Assembly: GCA_933822405.4 (NCBI GenBank)
Contig: CAKOGP040001758.1
Coordinates: 329,007-393,006, forward strand
Length of the DNA: 64,000 nucleotides
Direction: 5' to 3'
DNA from: Cylindrotheca closterium
Taxonomy: Eukaryota > Bacillariophyta > Bacillariophyceae > Bacillariales > Bacillariaceae
In this document: piece by piece, positions 21,508-32,153 of the stretch
Position numbering within the stretch: the stretch's first letter is position 1
Layout: each line of letters begins with the position of its first letter
Program-made: the position numbers and the translations under genes
Notes under the pieces: model-generated
What the model was told of the DNA's origin: nothing
Database searches by the model: none
Seen by the model: only the letters and a program-made list of their open reading frames with translations

Positions 21508-22416
21508 TCACTGTTGTTGGAACATCTCACAGAGTGTTGATGGATCTGTTTCACTCAGCACACGATATTGACTCTCTTTTGCCCTTTCTTGTTGTGCCTT
21601 TGTATTGTAACCCCAACTGGCCAAAAAGGGTGTTGTCTTTTGCTTGATTGGATCGTATGCCATGATCTTATCCAAAGTCTTTAGGTTGTCTTCTATCATC
21701 ATGGCTCGATCCGCGTTTCGTTCTTCTAGTAGAGAGGCCAAGACTTTGTGTTTTGGTCCCGATCCCAATCCAAAAATATGATCTGTTTCTATTTTGCTGG
21801 TATCGGATGACGATTCACCACCATCATCCTTATACAAATCCTCTTTTTCCAACAAACGTTGAGCATACTCTTTGGCCTTGGTGGTGATAATGTAAAGGTT
21901 TTCATTTCCGTGTTGTTTCAAAAAGGTTCTGACGGCAGTGCAGGCACCATGGTAAAAATCGTGAGCGTCCAACCAATCCTGGGCATCGTTTTGAGCAATC
22001 CATCCATTGCGAGCTTGCGCTAAGGCATTCTTGCAAGTTTCCTGGTCGAGTTTTAAAGAAGTCATCATCCTTGGTCGGTACGTGGATTGAAAGTGATCCA
22101 AGATTTCATCATTGGTTGGATTGCCTTCGGCAGGATCCGCCAGTAGTTTGATAATCAAGGCAGCCTCCCATCCCGTTTCAAGGCAAGGTCGAGCTTGACA
22201 AAAACGTTCAATGATTGTCTTGAGTTTATTGGCGTCGTTATTATTGTCATCGTGTTCCTCAATCTCTTGGATCCAACTGGCATTCGGAAACAAAATCTTG
22301 GCAGCTTTCCAACCACTTTGACCCGTTTCCGAGGCACTATCGACTAGAACTCCATCAAAGTCCAATGCGTATATGGTGGTGGTGGTAGTACTTGTTGTAG
22401 TTTCGGAAGAAGTCAT
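21508..22416 (-). CDS. HAD-superfamily hydrolase
   Basis: A 302-aa phosphatase-like protein. The ATG at 22416 is chosen; codons upstream in frame lack ATG. Motif I is DFDGVLVDSASE (Asp nucleophile and acid/base), motif II is the Thr in YIITTKAKEYA, and motifs III/IV are the Lys of GPKHKVL and the acidic pair in MMIEDN. The helical cap lies between motifs I and II. A short Thr run (ACC/ACT repeat) precedes motif I. No targeting peptide is seen, so it is probably cytosolic. Small-molecule phosphatase is the most likely role; the substrate is not predictable. Confidence 0.85.
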   Translation of the reverse strand: MTSSETTTSTTTTTIYALDFDGVLVDSASETGQSGWKAAKILFPNASWIQEIEEHDDNNNDANKLKTIIERFCQARPCLETGWEAALIIKLLADPAEGNPTNDEILDHFQSTYRPRMMTSLKLDQETCKNALAQARNGWIAQNDAQDWLDAHDFYHGACTAVRTFLKQHGNENLYIITTKAKEYAQRLLEKEDLYKDDGGESSSDTSKIETDHIFGLGSGPKHKVLASLLEERNADRAMMIEDNLKTLDKIMAYDPIKQKTTPFLASWGYNTKAQQERAKESQYRVLSETDPSTLCEMFQQQ

Positions 22417-22616
22417 ATTCAATATTGCACACACAAAGAGGCGGTGAGGATTGAGTATGAATCATATTTGCGGTTCGGTTCAAAATATCCAAAATTTTCA
22501 GGCGACTCAGTGGACTATAAACTCACTCCAACCATCATAATACGATAATATTATTGCATACTTTCGTTGTCACTTCCAACTGTCATATCCCCCCATAATA
22601 TTTGGGAAGCCATAGC

Positions 22617-23990
22617 ATGGCCCTCAGACAGTTCACGTCTGCCACGGTGCTAATCTTGAGTATTTTTATCCAGTTGTATTGCACCACGACGACGATTTAT
22701 GCTTTCTCGACTTCTAGTTCTAGCTTTCTTCGTCATCACCATCATCATCATCATTGTCACATTGGGATTGGCTTTCGACGAAACCAAATACCATGTCGAA
22801 GACAAAGAGAATACAAAAGGTTGAAGAAACTGAATCTTTCTCAGTCTGTTGATATCGATAACGATGATCATAGCAACGTGGAAAAGAAGAATGATAAGAA
22901 GACACTAGCCTCGAACCTCCTTGCAAAATTTTCGCTACTGGCCCCCGTGTGGACATCAATGGCAGCCATCTACGCCATTACAAATCCTTCCTCTGCCAAA
23001 GTATTGGGATCTCCCAACGTGATGCAAAATGCCTTGCTCACGCTTATGTTTGCCATGGGAATGGCCATTCTGCCAAAGGACGTGTCGAGGGCGATTTCCA
23101 ATCCTCGGATTCTAATGACGAATGCTATCTTGTGCTTTGGAGTGGTTCCGCTATTGGCAGTGGGTCTCTCTCAAGTCCTTCGGTTGGTAGCAGTGGCAAC
23201 CAATACTGGTTCTTCTCTGCTCTTCTCTCCCAGTACTCAAGTTGGATTGCTGCTCTTGGCATCGGTGAGCGGTGGACAAGCCTCCAATCTGTTCACCTTG
23301 ATTGCCGGAGGAGATGTGGCGCTGTCCGTGATCTGTACTCTCTCCACCACTCTATTGGGGGTCTTGGCGACACCCTTGTTGGCCAAAGTCCTAGTAGGCC
23401 AAACGGTCGACGTCAACTTGATGGGAGTTGTAAAATCCGTCGCATCCCTCGTGTTGGTTCCACTAGTGGCAGGATTGGGTCTGGGGCACTGGTGCATACC
23501 CACTCGCGTGCATCAACGATTTATTGTCCCATGTATGCCAGTCGTTGGAATTTTTGCTACCTTGATATTGGTGGCGGGGGGAGCTTCAAGTTTGTCATGG
23601 AAGACGACGAATCCATCGTTAATCATTGCCACGGCACTTCCCTCTACCCTACTATGCCTTGTGAGCGGCGTCGTTGCCTTGCAATGGATCAATTTTCAGA
23701 ATCGTCGAGGCAAGTCACAAAGTAATAAGAAGAATAAGAAGAATAATGATGATGATGATCCAAGAATCACGGAAGCTGCCAAACGGGCCTTGGTGGTAGA
23801 AACCTTGTCCAAGTCTCCCACCTTGGCCTACTTTTTGGCTTCCAGACATTTTGGAACGGAAGCGGCGGCGGTCCCAGCGGCTGCCATGGTGACCTTGGCA
23901 GTGCTCGGAGCTTTGATAGCGTCGCTTTGGTCGGCACTATCGCCGCCGCCATTTGTTGCGGATGATGACACGATGCTGGTGGAAGGATGA
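22617..23990 (+). CDS. Plastid-directed BASS-family (bile acid:sodium symporter-like) transporter
   Basis: A 457-aa carrier of the SBF/BASS (SLC10-like) fold. Start ATG at 22617. The N-terminus is a hydrophobic signal (ATVLILSIFIQLYC) ending in IYAF-STSSSS, the Ala-Phe site of diatom plastid precursors, followed by a His run. About nine to ten hydrophobic segments follow from residue 105. LLLASVSGGQASNLFT, with its G-G-Q-A-S-N, is the family's conserved sodium/substrate region. In plants, plastid BASS members carry pyruvate, glycolate or pantothenate with sodium; which one applies here is not clear. With PEPC and plastid pyruvate kinase nearby, pyruvate is an attractive but unproven guess. 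Confidence 0.88.
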   Translation: MALRQFTSATVLILSIFIQLYCTTTTIYAFSTSSSSFLRHHHHHHHCHIGIGFRRNQIPCRRQREYKRLKKLNLSQSVDIDNDDHSNVEKKNDKKTLASNLLAKFSLLAPVWTSMAAIYAITNPSSAKVLGSPNVMQNALLTLMFAMGMAILPKDVSRAISNPRILMTNAILCFGVVPLLAVGLSQVLRLVAVATNTGSSLLFSPSTQVGLLLLASVSGGQASNLFTLIAGGDVALSVICTLSTTLLGVLATPLLAKVLVGQTVDVNLMGVVKSVASLVLVPLVAGLGLGHWCIPTRVHQRFIVPCMPVVGIFATLILVAGGASSLSWKTTNPSLIIATALPSTLLCLVSGVVALQWINFQNRRGKSQSNKKNKKNNDDDDPRITEAAKRALVVETLSKSPTLAYFLASRHFGTEAAAVPAAAMVTLAVLGALIASLWSALSPPPFVADDDTMLVEG

Positions 23991-24279
23991 TGAAGGTATT
24001 CATTTGAACTATATTAGTGTGCTCCAAACACACGATTTCGCGACAAGCCAATTGCTTTGTAGAAAAAGCTGATGGTAAGCAGCTCAAAAAATGGTCAAGG
24101 CAACAAGGGATAGTCGCCTCGACAGGTGCTAAGGCTGTCTTGATCAGTATCAAGTACAGTACTGTTCAGGAGAATGATTCGAGCCACAGTTAACGATTCA
24201 ATTCATTCCATTTTCAAACGAAAATGATACTAAACGACAAAGCAGTCCGATGTAAAAATTAGAATGAATCGCCTTTATC

Positions 24280-26064
24280 TTAAAAGAACCGCTGCAAAGC
24301 TGGCGTAGCAGACTTTGGTTTACTTTCCCCGGAACTTTGTCTTGCTTCCTCTTTCGCTTTCTTTTCTACCTCCTCCTTTTGTTCACGTTGCTTAACAATT
24401 TGATGATCGATAATGTTCTGTGACTTTCTTCTGAGTTTGGTTTGAATCTTACTTCGTCCACGTTTCTTTGACTTTTGCTTCTTCTTACGGGCATCATTCT
24501 TGGCATTGGCAGTTGCTTCAAGACTTTCCAGACGTTGCTGGCGGATTTCAGGCGAACTATCTTCAACACCCCCAATATCGGCAGGATCCATCGTGATCAT
24601 GTTGGGTTGAAGCTTGTCCAACAAGGCTCGAACCTCGGCTTCTCGTCGTTGTTTCTTATCTTGATTTGGATCCAAGTTGGCTTCCGTCGTATCCAAGTTT
24701 GGTTCTCCAGATCCTGGAATCACAATCGAACTAACACCCTTACCATGTCCCAAGCCACAGACGTCTTCAAACGGACGGAATCGCAATGTCTCAACAGCAC
24801 CACATCCATGTACAGAATGGTGCATATAAGGATCCTTGACTTTGCGGAGAAGGGCCTCGGGAGACCAAAAGGTGGCATGGGTCGCATGACCAATTCCCAT
24901 AACGTTGCGTTGGGAAAGGTCCAAAGATTGGGGAACTCCAGCGGGAGTAAAGTAGGAGTGTGTCTTTCGGAACTTACGAATGTCCCAAATGTGCACTTGT
25001 CGATCCGCTCCACCTGTGACCATGTAGTTCCCTGAAAGATCAATGGCCATGGATGTCACAGCAGCACCCTTGTGGCAGTGCAGTTTGGCCAAGAATTGCG
25101 AGGAGGCTGGAGACCACAACGAGACGGTACCATTCGCATGTCCCAAGTGCATGACTGCATTGCTTGGATTTTGTCGTAAGACATTGTGACCAGCCAACTT
25201 GGTATTGTGAGTGGACACCAACTGACCCGTGGATGTATCCAGATACTTGAGATGCCCACTTCGACCAACACAGGTCAACAGCCAATGGTACGGAAGAAAA
25301 TCAATCGCAAAAGGGTCATTCATATCGTTTAGTTTGTGAATTTCGGTTCCTTGATCGTCATAAATATAAACGTGGTTTGTCTGAGCTACTGCCATCATGG
25401 TGTAGTTGTGCAAAAAGGAGACATCTCGTATACGCTCTTGAATGTGTAATTCTCGGTGCAGTTGCAAATGTGTGGCATCCATAATGGCAAGATGACCACG
25501 TTGACCATACAATAAAGAATAACGTCCAGATCGGTCATATTTCAAACCATACGGCGAGTGTGGCAGCGTCAAATCGTAAATCTGTCTGGAAGTCTGTTGG
25601 TCCAAATGATGATGTTTCAATTCGTGTTGCGACAAACTTGTGGTTCGTTCCATATCATGTTCGGCTTCGACCAAACCAGCAGATTGTGTATTCAGAATAA
25701 GATGAGCATCAGCGGCCGATATAGCAGCTTGATACCGCTTTGTCTTGTGAACTTTGACTCTGGCTTGAATCACCTTGTCTTTACGACGGTATTGAACTCG
25801 CTTTTGCATGGAACGTTTTTGATAGTCATTGAGCTTCTTGGACTTTGAAATGTGTTCCAAATGTTCACTGGTGGTAATAGCCACGCTGTCCAACGCAGTT
25901 TGGGGAACCTTGTCTTTGTATTTCGACAGTAAAGCTTTGTCCTCACTGTGCGAACGCTTGGCAGTCTGGAGATTGTGTTGGACTCGACCTGCCTCTTTCG
26001 TTGTCATCCCTCTGGCAATGGAAGAAGTTCTTTCATCAGTACTTTCTTCAGTACCTTCTGTCAT
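24280..26064 (-). CDS. UTP7: UTP7/WDR46 WD-repeat protein of the SSU processome
   Basis: A nucleolar protein of the U3 snoRNP (small-subunit processome) needed for 18S rRNA maturation. About 594 aa from the ATG at 26064; the open frame upstream lacks ATG. A basic helical N-terminus (about 1-150, KRSMQKRVQYRRKDK) precedes WD repeats (about 165-410). The C-terminal BING4CT-type region follows (HATFWSPEALLRKV, PYMHHSVHGCGAVETLRFRP, DVCGLGHGKGVSSIVIPG), then LLDKLQPNMI and a Lys/Arg-rich tail. Domain order and length fit yeast Utp7 and human WDR46. No intron. Confidence 0.92.
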   Translation of the reverse strand: MTEGTEESTDERTSSIARGMTTKEAGRVQHNLQTAKRSHSEDKALLSKYKDKVPQTALDSVAITTSEHLEHISKSKKLNDYQKRSMQKRVQYRRKDKVIQARVKVHKTKRYQAAISAADAHLILNTQSAGLVEAEHDMERTTSLSQHELKHHHLDQQTSRQIYDLTLPHSPYGLKYDRSGRYSLLYGQRGHLAIMDATHLQLHRELHIQERIRDVSFLHNYTMMAVAQTNHVYIYDDQGTEIHKLNDMNDPFAIDFLPYHWLLTCVGRSGHLKYLDTSTGQLVSTHNTKLAGHNVLRQNPSNAVMHLGHANGTVSLWSPASSQFLAKLHCHKGAAVTSMAIDLSGNYMVTGGADRQVHIWDIRKFRKTHSYFTPAGVPQSLDLSQRNVMGIGHATHATFWSPEALLRKVKDPYMHHSVHGCGAVETLRFRPFEDVCGLGHGKGVSSIVIPGSGEPNLDTTEANLDPNQDKKQRREAEVRALLDKLQPNMITMDPADIGGVEDSSPEIRQQRLESLEATANAKNDARKKKQKSKKRGRSKIQTKLRRKSQNIIDHQIVKQREQKEEVEKKAKEEARQSSGESKPKSATPALQRFF

Positions 26065-26350
26065 CTTGCCAGGAAGTTTTGTCTCCTTTCCACTCGACAA
26101 GTCCCAGCAGAAATTGTGATGTGATGATTTTAGATTTGTTGGTTGAATGGACACACCAGAACGTCTTGCCTTCGCTTCGTTTATGCTTCATTGAAATAGA
26201 ATTTTCAATTGTAGCAGGAATACGCAAATAACTCTTGGAATACAAAAATTAATTTGAGGCGCGCCAAATGCCAACATATCAGTCTGAACTCTGTGACACA
26301 CAATTTTAAAACTGTGCGTTGTATTATCGCATTCATTCTTCGACAACCAT

Positions 26351-27769
26351 ATGGCAACACAGTTTGAGGTCGAAATCTTCGTAGATCGGGAGTCGCGATC
26401 TGTTTGGAATTGGCAAAAACACGGTTGGGACGTGCCCGAAAAGTATAGAGTCATCGAGATCTGGAATGGTCTTATCCTTCCCTCCAAGAAGAATGTGATT
26501 GAAAGCCTTTTGAACCTCCTGCAATCTTCGGTATTCCGAGAAGAGAATCGAAGATGGGATTCGATTCGCATAGCAGGGAATGGGCGATCTTCGTCGCCTG
26601 AATTCTTGTCTATTCTTCAAGCGACTTTCGGCAAATCTGAATGGCTGTGGATTACCAAGGACATGGACGATGTAGCATTCTGTTGCCTCAATTCTGGATT
26701 ACTGTTGCCAGGTGGGATCCAAAGGCTGAATCTTCAGGAAAGTGCAGGTCGTCCAATGACGCGACGAAAGTTATCAATTTTGTCTCAAGGCTTGGCGGCA
26801 GCCAAGTGTTTGAAAACTCTAGTGCTTTCCATTGACTTTATTGGAGCTGGTGTTGGGGAGCACATCATACCCGGAATACAAGCCAATGCGTCCTTGAAAT
26901 GTATCATTGCCAAGGGGTTTTCACATGAGATCTTGTCGTCGCTGATAACTGCGCTTCCTGGTCATCCTACTATGAAAAGCCTGCGGCTAGCTTGTGGAAA
27001 TGACCTCGTATTTGATGACAAAATCGGAGAGCCTCTGCGAGCTTGGCTATCTAGGGATGATTGCAAACTGGAATACCTTGAGTTCTTTCGAGAGGAATGC
27101 AGTTCATCGGATGCACAAAGCTTTACCCTCAACCTTGATCTGCCGAATATTTCGTTGGAAGGTCTGAAACTGCGTGGAGTCAATGTAGACAGCTCTGCTC
27201 TGAATTCAATACTGCCAAAGCTTAAGAGTCTTGGTTGTTTGGAACTCGACCACAATAGGATTACCGACTTGCAACCTTTTGACTGCTTGCTCCTTGGAGA
27301 GTCATGCTGTCTCGAGCATTTGGATCTCAAGGACAATCCGATCAGCGTCGCCAGCGCACTAGCCTTTGCTAAGAAACTGCCGCATATGAGAGTATTGAGA
27401 AAACTGAAGCTGGGAAACAATCCATTTCTAGACAATAAGGATGCACTGGAAGAATTTTTGGAATTCGTGAACAAGAACACAAGCTTGGAGCAGCTTGAAA
27501 TAAGCATGCCAGGGGAGGAACCGCACGCTCTGAGACCAAGGCTGATGCCTGGACCCTGTCTAAATCGAGCTTGCCGACGATACCTTGGAAACAACCCAGG
27601 TAGTTTGCCGCTACATCTTATACCTTACGTGATTATAAGAGCAAGGAAAATCAGATACTACGACCCATTTGAAGATGCAAGGACTATTCCTTTAAAGGAA
27701 TTGTTTGAGGGGCATGCCACCTTCTGGCTGTTGCGCGAAAATGACGCTTTACTGTCACATTTGTCATAG
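26351..27769 (+). CDS. Leucine-rich-repeat protein, copy 1
   Basis: A 472-aa soluble protein with an LRR array of the ribonuclease-inhibitor-like type (for example LGCLELDHNRITDLQPF, LEHLDLKDNPISVASALAFAKKLP) in residues about 120-400. The N-terminal domain has FEVEIFVDRESRSVWNW and VPEKYRVIEIW. The C-terminus NRACRRYLGNNPG...ATFWLLRENDALLSH is conserved in the next gene. No signal peptide or membrane segment. Likely a protein-interaction module; function unknown. Paralogue of 28206-29666. Confidence 0.82.
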   Translation: MATQFEVEIFVDRESRSVWNWQKHGWDVPEKYRVIEIWNGLILPSKKNVIESLLNLLQSSVFREENRRWDSIRIAGNGRSSSPEFLSILQATFGKSEWLWITKDMDDVAFCCLNSGLLLPGGIQRLNLQESAGRPMTRRKLSILSQGLAAAKCLKTLVLSIDFIGAGVGEHIIPGIQANASLKCIIAKGFSHEILSSLITALPGHPTMKSLRLACGNDLVFDDKIGEPLRAWLSRDDCKLEYLEFFREECSSSDAQSFTLNLDLPNISLEGLKLRGVNVDSSALNSILPKLKSLGCLELDHNRITDLQPFDCLLLGESCCLEHLDLKDNPISVASALAFAKKLPHMRVLRKLKLGNNPFLDNKDALEEFLEFVNKNTSLEQLEISMPGEEPHALRPRLMPGPCLNRACRRYLGNNPGSLPLHLIPYVIIRARKIRYYDPFEDARTIPLKELFEGHATFWLLRENDALLSHLS

Positions 27770-28205
27770 ACACCACGAACTGAAATCAAACTTTCTTCGC
27801 AAGGGAAATCCTTTACCACGACCTTTTCGACAAGAGTGACGACAAGAACTCCAAAAGAAGCAAAATGTGCGACGACGGCCGGGCTGGATGTGTTTCTGGA
27901 AAATGGCAGTCAATTTTCACACTTGTCATGAACACTGCGAACTCAAGTGAAAGATTGAATACTCATGTCTTAGACTACCTTTACCTGTACACGGTACCTG
28001 GTACCCGGGTGGTGCCAGGTACAAGTTTGAGTGTTGAAGATTTGAAGGAAGTCCAACGAGTCAAAGTTTTCTTTTTTCAAATGCTGTAGATTCCTTTTCA
28101 TTTTTGTATTTGGTTTTGAAAAATATCATATTCGACAACGTCAGGAATACAAAAACGGTTTTTCAATGCGTTTGTCATTATTGTTTTATTTTTGAAAGCA
28201 ACAAA
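27770..28205. other. Intergenic region between LRR paralogues
   Basis: Gap of 436 bp. A hairpin-like stretch lies at about 27991-28023 (GTACCTGGTACCC facing GGGTGGTGCCAGGTAC). No gene seen. Confidence 0.35.
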
Positions 28206-29666
28206 ATGGCAGCAGCGACTTACGGCGTCGACTGGGATTCGGACGATGAATCCGAAGGAGGCTTTACAGTCCAATTTTCAGTTGACGATGATTCAGATCC
28301 AGATGATAATTGGAGGTGGCGTGATGGGGAGAGCTGGCACGTTCCAGAAGAGTACAGATGTCTTTGGATCGGTGGTGAGGTCGATCCACACGACGAAAAA
28401 TACGAGAGACTAATGGGTTTGTTACTCCACGACAAGCGAAGATGGGAGACAATCTATTTGACACAAGAGGGACGCCCGTCGTCAGCTGGATTCTTGTCGA
28501 TTCTTCAGGCAACATTCAGCAAAGCAGATGCATTACATCTTTCAGATTGCATGGTTGACAATGCTTCTTTCGCTTGCCTCAATTCAGGCATTATGGTAAA
28601 CGATGGGATAAAAGATGTTCAGATCTGGGCATCTCCAGTTCGTCCAATAACGGGAGCGCAGATGATCATGTTGTCTCAAGGCCTGGCGACGACAACTACA
28701 CTAGAAACTTTGGGTTTACCAGTGGACTTGACGGGACCTGGTGTCGTCCGATATCTCATCGCCGGATTAGAAGCCAACAAGTCATTGAAATATCTGAAAC
28801 TTTGCTGGTGTAAGTATCCACGTGATACTTTGCCAAAGCTAATATCAGCACTCCACTCGCACCCGAAGCTCCGTCGTCTAATGCTGAGAACAGATGAGCT
28901 ACGTGATTCTCAAGTACAATTGTCCCTCCAATCGTTGCTATCCAGTGACAACTGCAAGCTGGAAGACGTTGATTTGATGAGGCCAATAAGCCATGAGCAA
29001 GCCAACGCAAGCTCAAGATTCAGTCTTGGCCAGTTCGACAATCCAAACACACCAATGAAGAGTCTTCATCTTGGTCGCCTTGACCTTGAAGATTCTTCTT
29101 TACGTCAGATGCTTCCAAGCTGCAGATATATTGTTGAACTAAATCTCTGTGGTAACAAAATTTGTGACTTGGAACCCCTTGATTTTTTACTTCTTGGAGA
29201 ATCATGCTCTCTTGAAACACTGCATCTTGAAGAAAACCCCATCACTGTAGACAGTGCAAGAATATTTGCCCGGAAACTACCCAAAATGAATGTGTTGCGG
29301 AGACTGGGGCTGAGAGAAAGTCCTTTCCTTGAAGATCAGGAGTTTCTAGAGGAGTTTATCGACCATGCAAACCAGAATAGCAGCATGGAGTGGCTTCGAA
29401 TCTTCACCACGTACGACAAAGTGACTACGCTAAGACCCAAACTGATGTACGGGCCCAGCTTGAATCGAGCCGGCCGCCGTTACCTCGGGCACAACCCAGG
29501 TAATTTGCCGCTGAAGCTACTACCTACAGCCTTTCTGAGATCACGGGAGATCTACTACTTTGACCCTTTGGGGAGTCCAAAAGTGCCAGACGCACGCTTG
29601 GATGGATTGGACGCGACTTTCTGGCTATTACGGGAAAACAGCGCTTTGCATTCACACTTCGTCTAG
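28206..29666 (+). CDS. Leucine-rich-repeat protein, copy 2
   Basis: A 486-aa paralogue of the preceding gene, same orientation, 436 bp downstream. The ATG at 28206 (MAAATYGVDWDSDDE) is used; the frame is open upstream without a better start. An acidic N-terminal extension precedes the shared WHVPEEYRCLWI. The LRRs include IVELNLCGNKICDLEPL and LETLHLEENPITVDSARIF. The shared C-terminus is NRAGRRYLGHNPGNLPL...ATFWLLREN. By eye the two copies match at roughly 40-50 percent, so the duplication is older than that of the membrane pair at 17001-18831. Confidence 0.82.
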   Translation: MAAATYGVDWDSDDESEGGFTVQFSVDDDSDPDDNWRWRDGESWHVPEEYRCLWIGGEVDPHDEKYERLMGLLLHDKRRWETIYLTQEGRPSSAGFLSILQATFSKADALHLSDCMVDNASFACLNSGIMVNDGIKDVQIWASPVRPITGAQMIMLSQGLATTTTLETLGLPVDLTGPGVVRYLIAGLEANKSLKYLKLCWCKYPRDTLPKLISALHSHPKLRRLMLRTDELRDSQVQLSLQSLLSSDNCKLEDVDLMRPISHEQANASSRFSLGQFDNPNTPMKSLHLGRLDLEDSSLRQMLPSCRYIVELNLCGNKICDLEPLDFLLLGESCSLETLHLEENPITVDSARIFARKLPKMNVLRRLGLRESPFLEDQEFLEEFIDHANQNSSMEWLRIFTTYDKVTTLRPKLMYGPSLNRAGRRYLGHNPGNLPLKLLPTAFLRSREIYYFDPLGSPKVPDARLDGLDATFWLLRENSALHSHFV

Positions 29667-30114
29667 TCGATACGAAGTAAGCATTGAAAACTCAGCACCT
29701 CGCGCCAAGCTACAGTAATCTATACGCTTGGGCCAAGTGCCTGCCACTCCTGTTTTCTATCAGGATAGTAGTAGCCGTGCAAGAAAACCCAATTGGAGTA
29801 CTATAGTCAGGTTCTTGCCGGAAAATGACACCGGCAATCATACTTGCTTTCGTCATTTGTAGATGCAACATAATGATATCTTGTCCAGACCCAATCACGT
29901 ATAAATAAAGTGGATTGATGAGATGTCGGCGCTATTTTCATCGTTGAAAAGGGACTCTCAACTATTTTCCATTTTGTCCGTCTGTCCGTTTAGTGTCCGA
30001 TAACAAACAGTCATTTTATGAGAATGATGACTATATTTACAATTTTTAATTATTCACGTTCCTACACGGTAGAGTATTCCATCCGTCCATAGGTGCAGCA
30101 ACTACCTTCGAACG
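29667..30114. other. Intergenic region
   Basis: Gap of 448 bp. A TATAAATA-like sequence lies near 29899. No gene or repeat recognised. Confidence 0.35.
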
Positions 30115-31332
30115 ATGGACAAGGAGGAATTGCGAAAACAAGCTACCCGTATCCTTAGGGTTACGGAGCAGAGAGTGCACAAACAAAGCTTCGTTGCTTT
30201 TTTCCTTGGATTTTTAATTTCACACTTACTTTCTGTTGGCAACTTTTCTGTCGCAAAAGACAATTCGGCACACCTCGTGGTTGTCAGCGGCGAATCCAAG
30301 AGTGCCGAATCCAAGAGTGTCAACACCAAGAGCGTTGAAACTGAGAGCATTGAAAAAGCAAGTGGACTGAATGCACTGGAACATTCCGACAAGCACAATA
30401 CATTTGTTTATCATGGAAAAAAAAGTACGACGGACACTTTTACGCCGTTTCATCGGTATATGTCAGAACTCGGTAGTCCAAGTGTCCACAACTTTACCGT
30501 TCTTCCTCAACAAAACAGTTGGTTGCATTATTTCGAAGCGTATCACAATCACATGGCACGTTTTCGGGGAAAAGGGAATGTAGTCTTCATGGAAATTGGT
30601 GTTCAAAGTGGAGGAAAGATCCCAATTTTGCGAAAATATTTTGGCCCTGGACTTACCTACATTGGGCTTGATATCAACCCTTCCACCAAAATGTTTGAAA
30701 CGACGGAAAGTGATGATTTCACCGTACACATCGAGATTGGGGATAGTGGTGATCCGAAGTTTCTAGACAAAATCAAAGCAAAATATCCTCACGTGGATAT
30801 CTTTCTGGATGATGGTGGACATACGATGAAGCAGCAAATGGTTGCCATGGAACACATGCTACCACATGTCCAACCAGAGGGTGTCTACATGTGTGAAGAT
30901 CTTGGAACTTCGTGGAAACCCAACTTTGGGGGAATTAAATTCGGTAGCGTCGGCAAAGATAACAAGTGGGTGGCGACCACGATGGTTGGCTTGGTTCATC
31001 AGTCTCTGGATTGGTTCATGGCACCAGCAAACGCCGGTGCAGGCAAGGGCAATACTGTATTGCAAGATGTGAAGACTATACCTGATGATAGATTCGATTT
31101 GAGTCCGGAATCGCCCAGCAACAGATGGTGGAAGACGATTCCAAACCAGGTGAAACACATTCACTACTACAGCCAGATCGTGGTGTACGAAAAGGGAGTT
31201 ACATATCAAGGTGCTGGATGGAAAACAATCGGAACAAGGATTCCCTACAAAGATTCAGGCACACGTGAAAGAGTAGATTGGAAAAGTATCATAGGACGGT
31301 TGGACGGCATTTTCGGTGAGGGGTTGCTATAA
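30115..31332 (+). CDS. Type II membrane protein with CmcI/macrocin-O-methyltransferase-like domain
   Basis: A 405-aa protein with a short basic cytosolic tail, one membrane anchor (about 25-45, FVAFFLGFLISHLLSVGNF) and a lumenal domain. A Ser/Lys/Glu repeat stalk (ESKSAESKS, TKSVETES) links them. The domain holds FMEIGVQSGGKIPI, resembling the SAM-binding glycine motif, then IGLDINP and FLDDGGHTMKQQ, which match the DDGSH-type metal/SAM signature of small-molecule O-methyltransferases such as CmcI and TylF. The topology suggests a Golgi enzyme modifying glycans; that is inference. Confidence 0.75.
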   Translation: MDKEELRKQATRILRVTEQRVHKQSFVAFFLGFLISHLLSVGNFSVAKDNSAHLVVVSGESKSAESKSVNTKSVETESIEKASGLNALEHSDKHNTFVYHGKKSTTDTFTPFHRYMSELGSPSVHNFTVLPQQNSWLHYFEAYHNHMARFRGKGNVVFMEIGVQSGGKIPILRKYFGPGLTYIGLDINPSTKMFETTESDDFTVHIEIGDSGDPKFLDKIKAKYPHVDIFLDDGGHTMKQQMVAMEHMLPHVQPEGVYMCEDLGTSWKPNFGGIKFGSVGKDNKWVATTMVGLVHQSLDWFMAPANAGAGKGNTVLQDVKTIPDDRFDLSPESPSNRWWKTIPNQVKHIHYYSQIVVYEKGVTYQGAGWKTIGTRIPYKDSGTRERVDWKSIIGRLDGIFGEGLL

Positions 31333-32153
31333 TAAAGAAGGACTAATCTCAGATTTGGTTGTCACTTTGTCCCTGTGTTGCCAATAAATGAAGAAATGCC
31401 GCCCAACTTGATGGCCCAACTTGATGGAAAAGGCTGACAACAATCGACGAAAGTCGGAATACTGCAGATAGCAGAAGGTATTTTTTGTGACCATTTTATA
31501 CTAAGCATACATAATGTACATATATAAAGTCCAATGATTGTTCTAGGACTACTTGGAGTGCGCTACAGGACAATCTTCTTTTTCAAAACTGTTCCATCGT
31601 GCAGTTGCCTTGTAAAGAGTCTGTCACGTTGGGATGATGGGAGTCCATATCAGAGGTGGTTGGACTTGTTGCAGTAAATGACGCGTGTAAATGAAGAAAT
31701 GCACATCTTTCGACGCCACAGTGTGGATTGCAGTGGTGTAGAAGCGTTGACGGAGCTTGAACAATCAGTTGCCTGCTCAAAGGCATCCACCCCTTACCCT
31801 ATGTAGGACTTACTACAATTAGCTTGCAGCGCCTGTTTTTGGCACCTGCAGTTACTGCAGTACAGTACTGCACAATAGAGGAAAAGGACTATGCTTACAC
31901 TCTGCTCTTGATTTCTTCGGGGCCGGGATATTGGAATGGAAACAAATGCTACAGTGTATACCGATACCGATACCGATGCTGTAGTTTTTCAAACGTGTCT
32001 TCTAAATGAACTAGCCTGATTATGAGACCAGCAGTGCTAATAGCTCGATAATGTCAAATTTCATTAGGTGGAGTGCATTCAAAGTACACGTACCACTGGA
32101 GAGAGTGATTCTAATGCGTTGCGCAAATAAATTAGTTAACCGGACCACTATCT
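31333..32153. other. Intergenic region between convergent genes
   Basis: No supported gene in 821 bp. Small direct repeats are present: CCCAACTTGATGG twice near 31400-31425 and ACCGAT units near 31960-31978, plus a palindromic TGCAGTACAGTACTGCA near 31855-31871. A leftward 67-codon frame at 31583-31786 has no support. Confidence 0.4.

Noticed and set aside
31583..31786. 67-codon leftward frame
   Set aside because: Short, no conserved features, in an intergenic region with small repeats.
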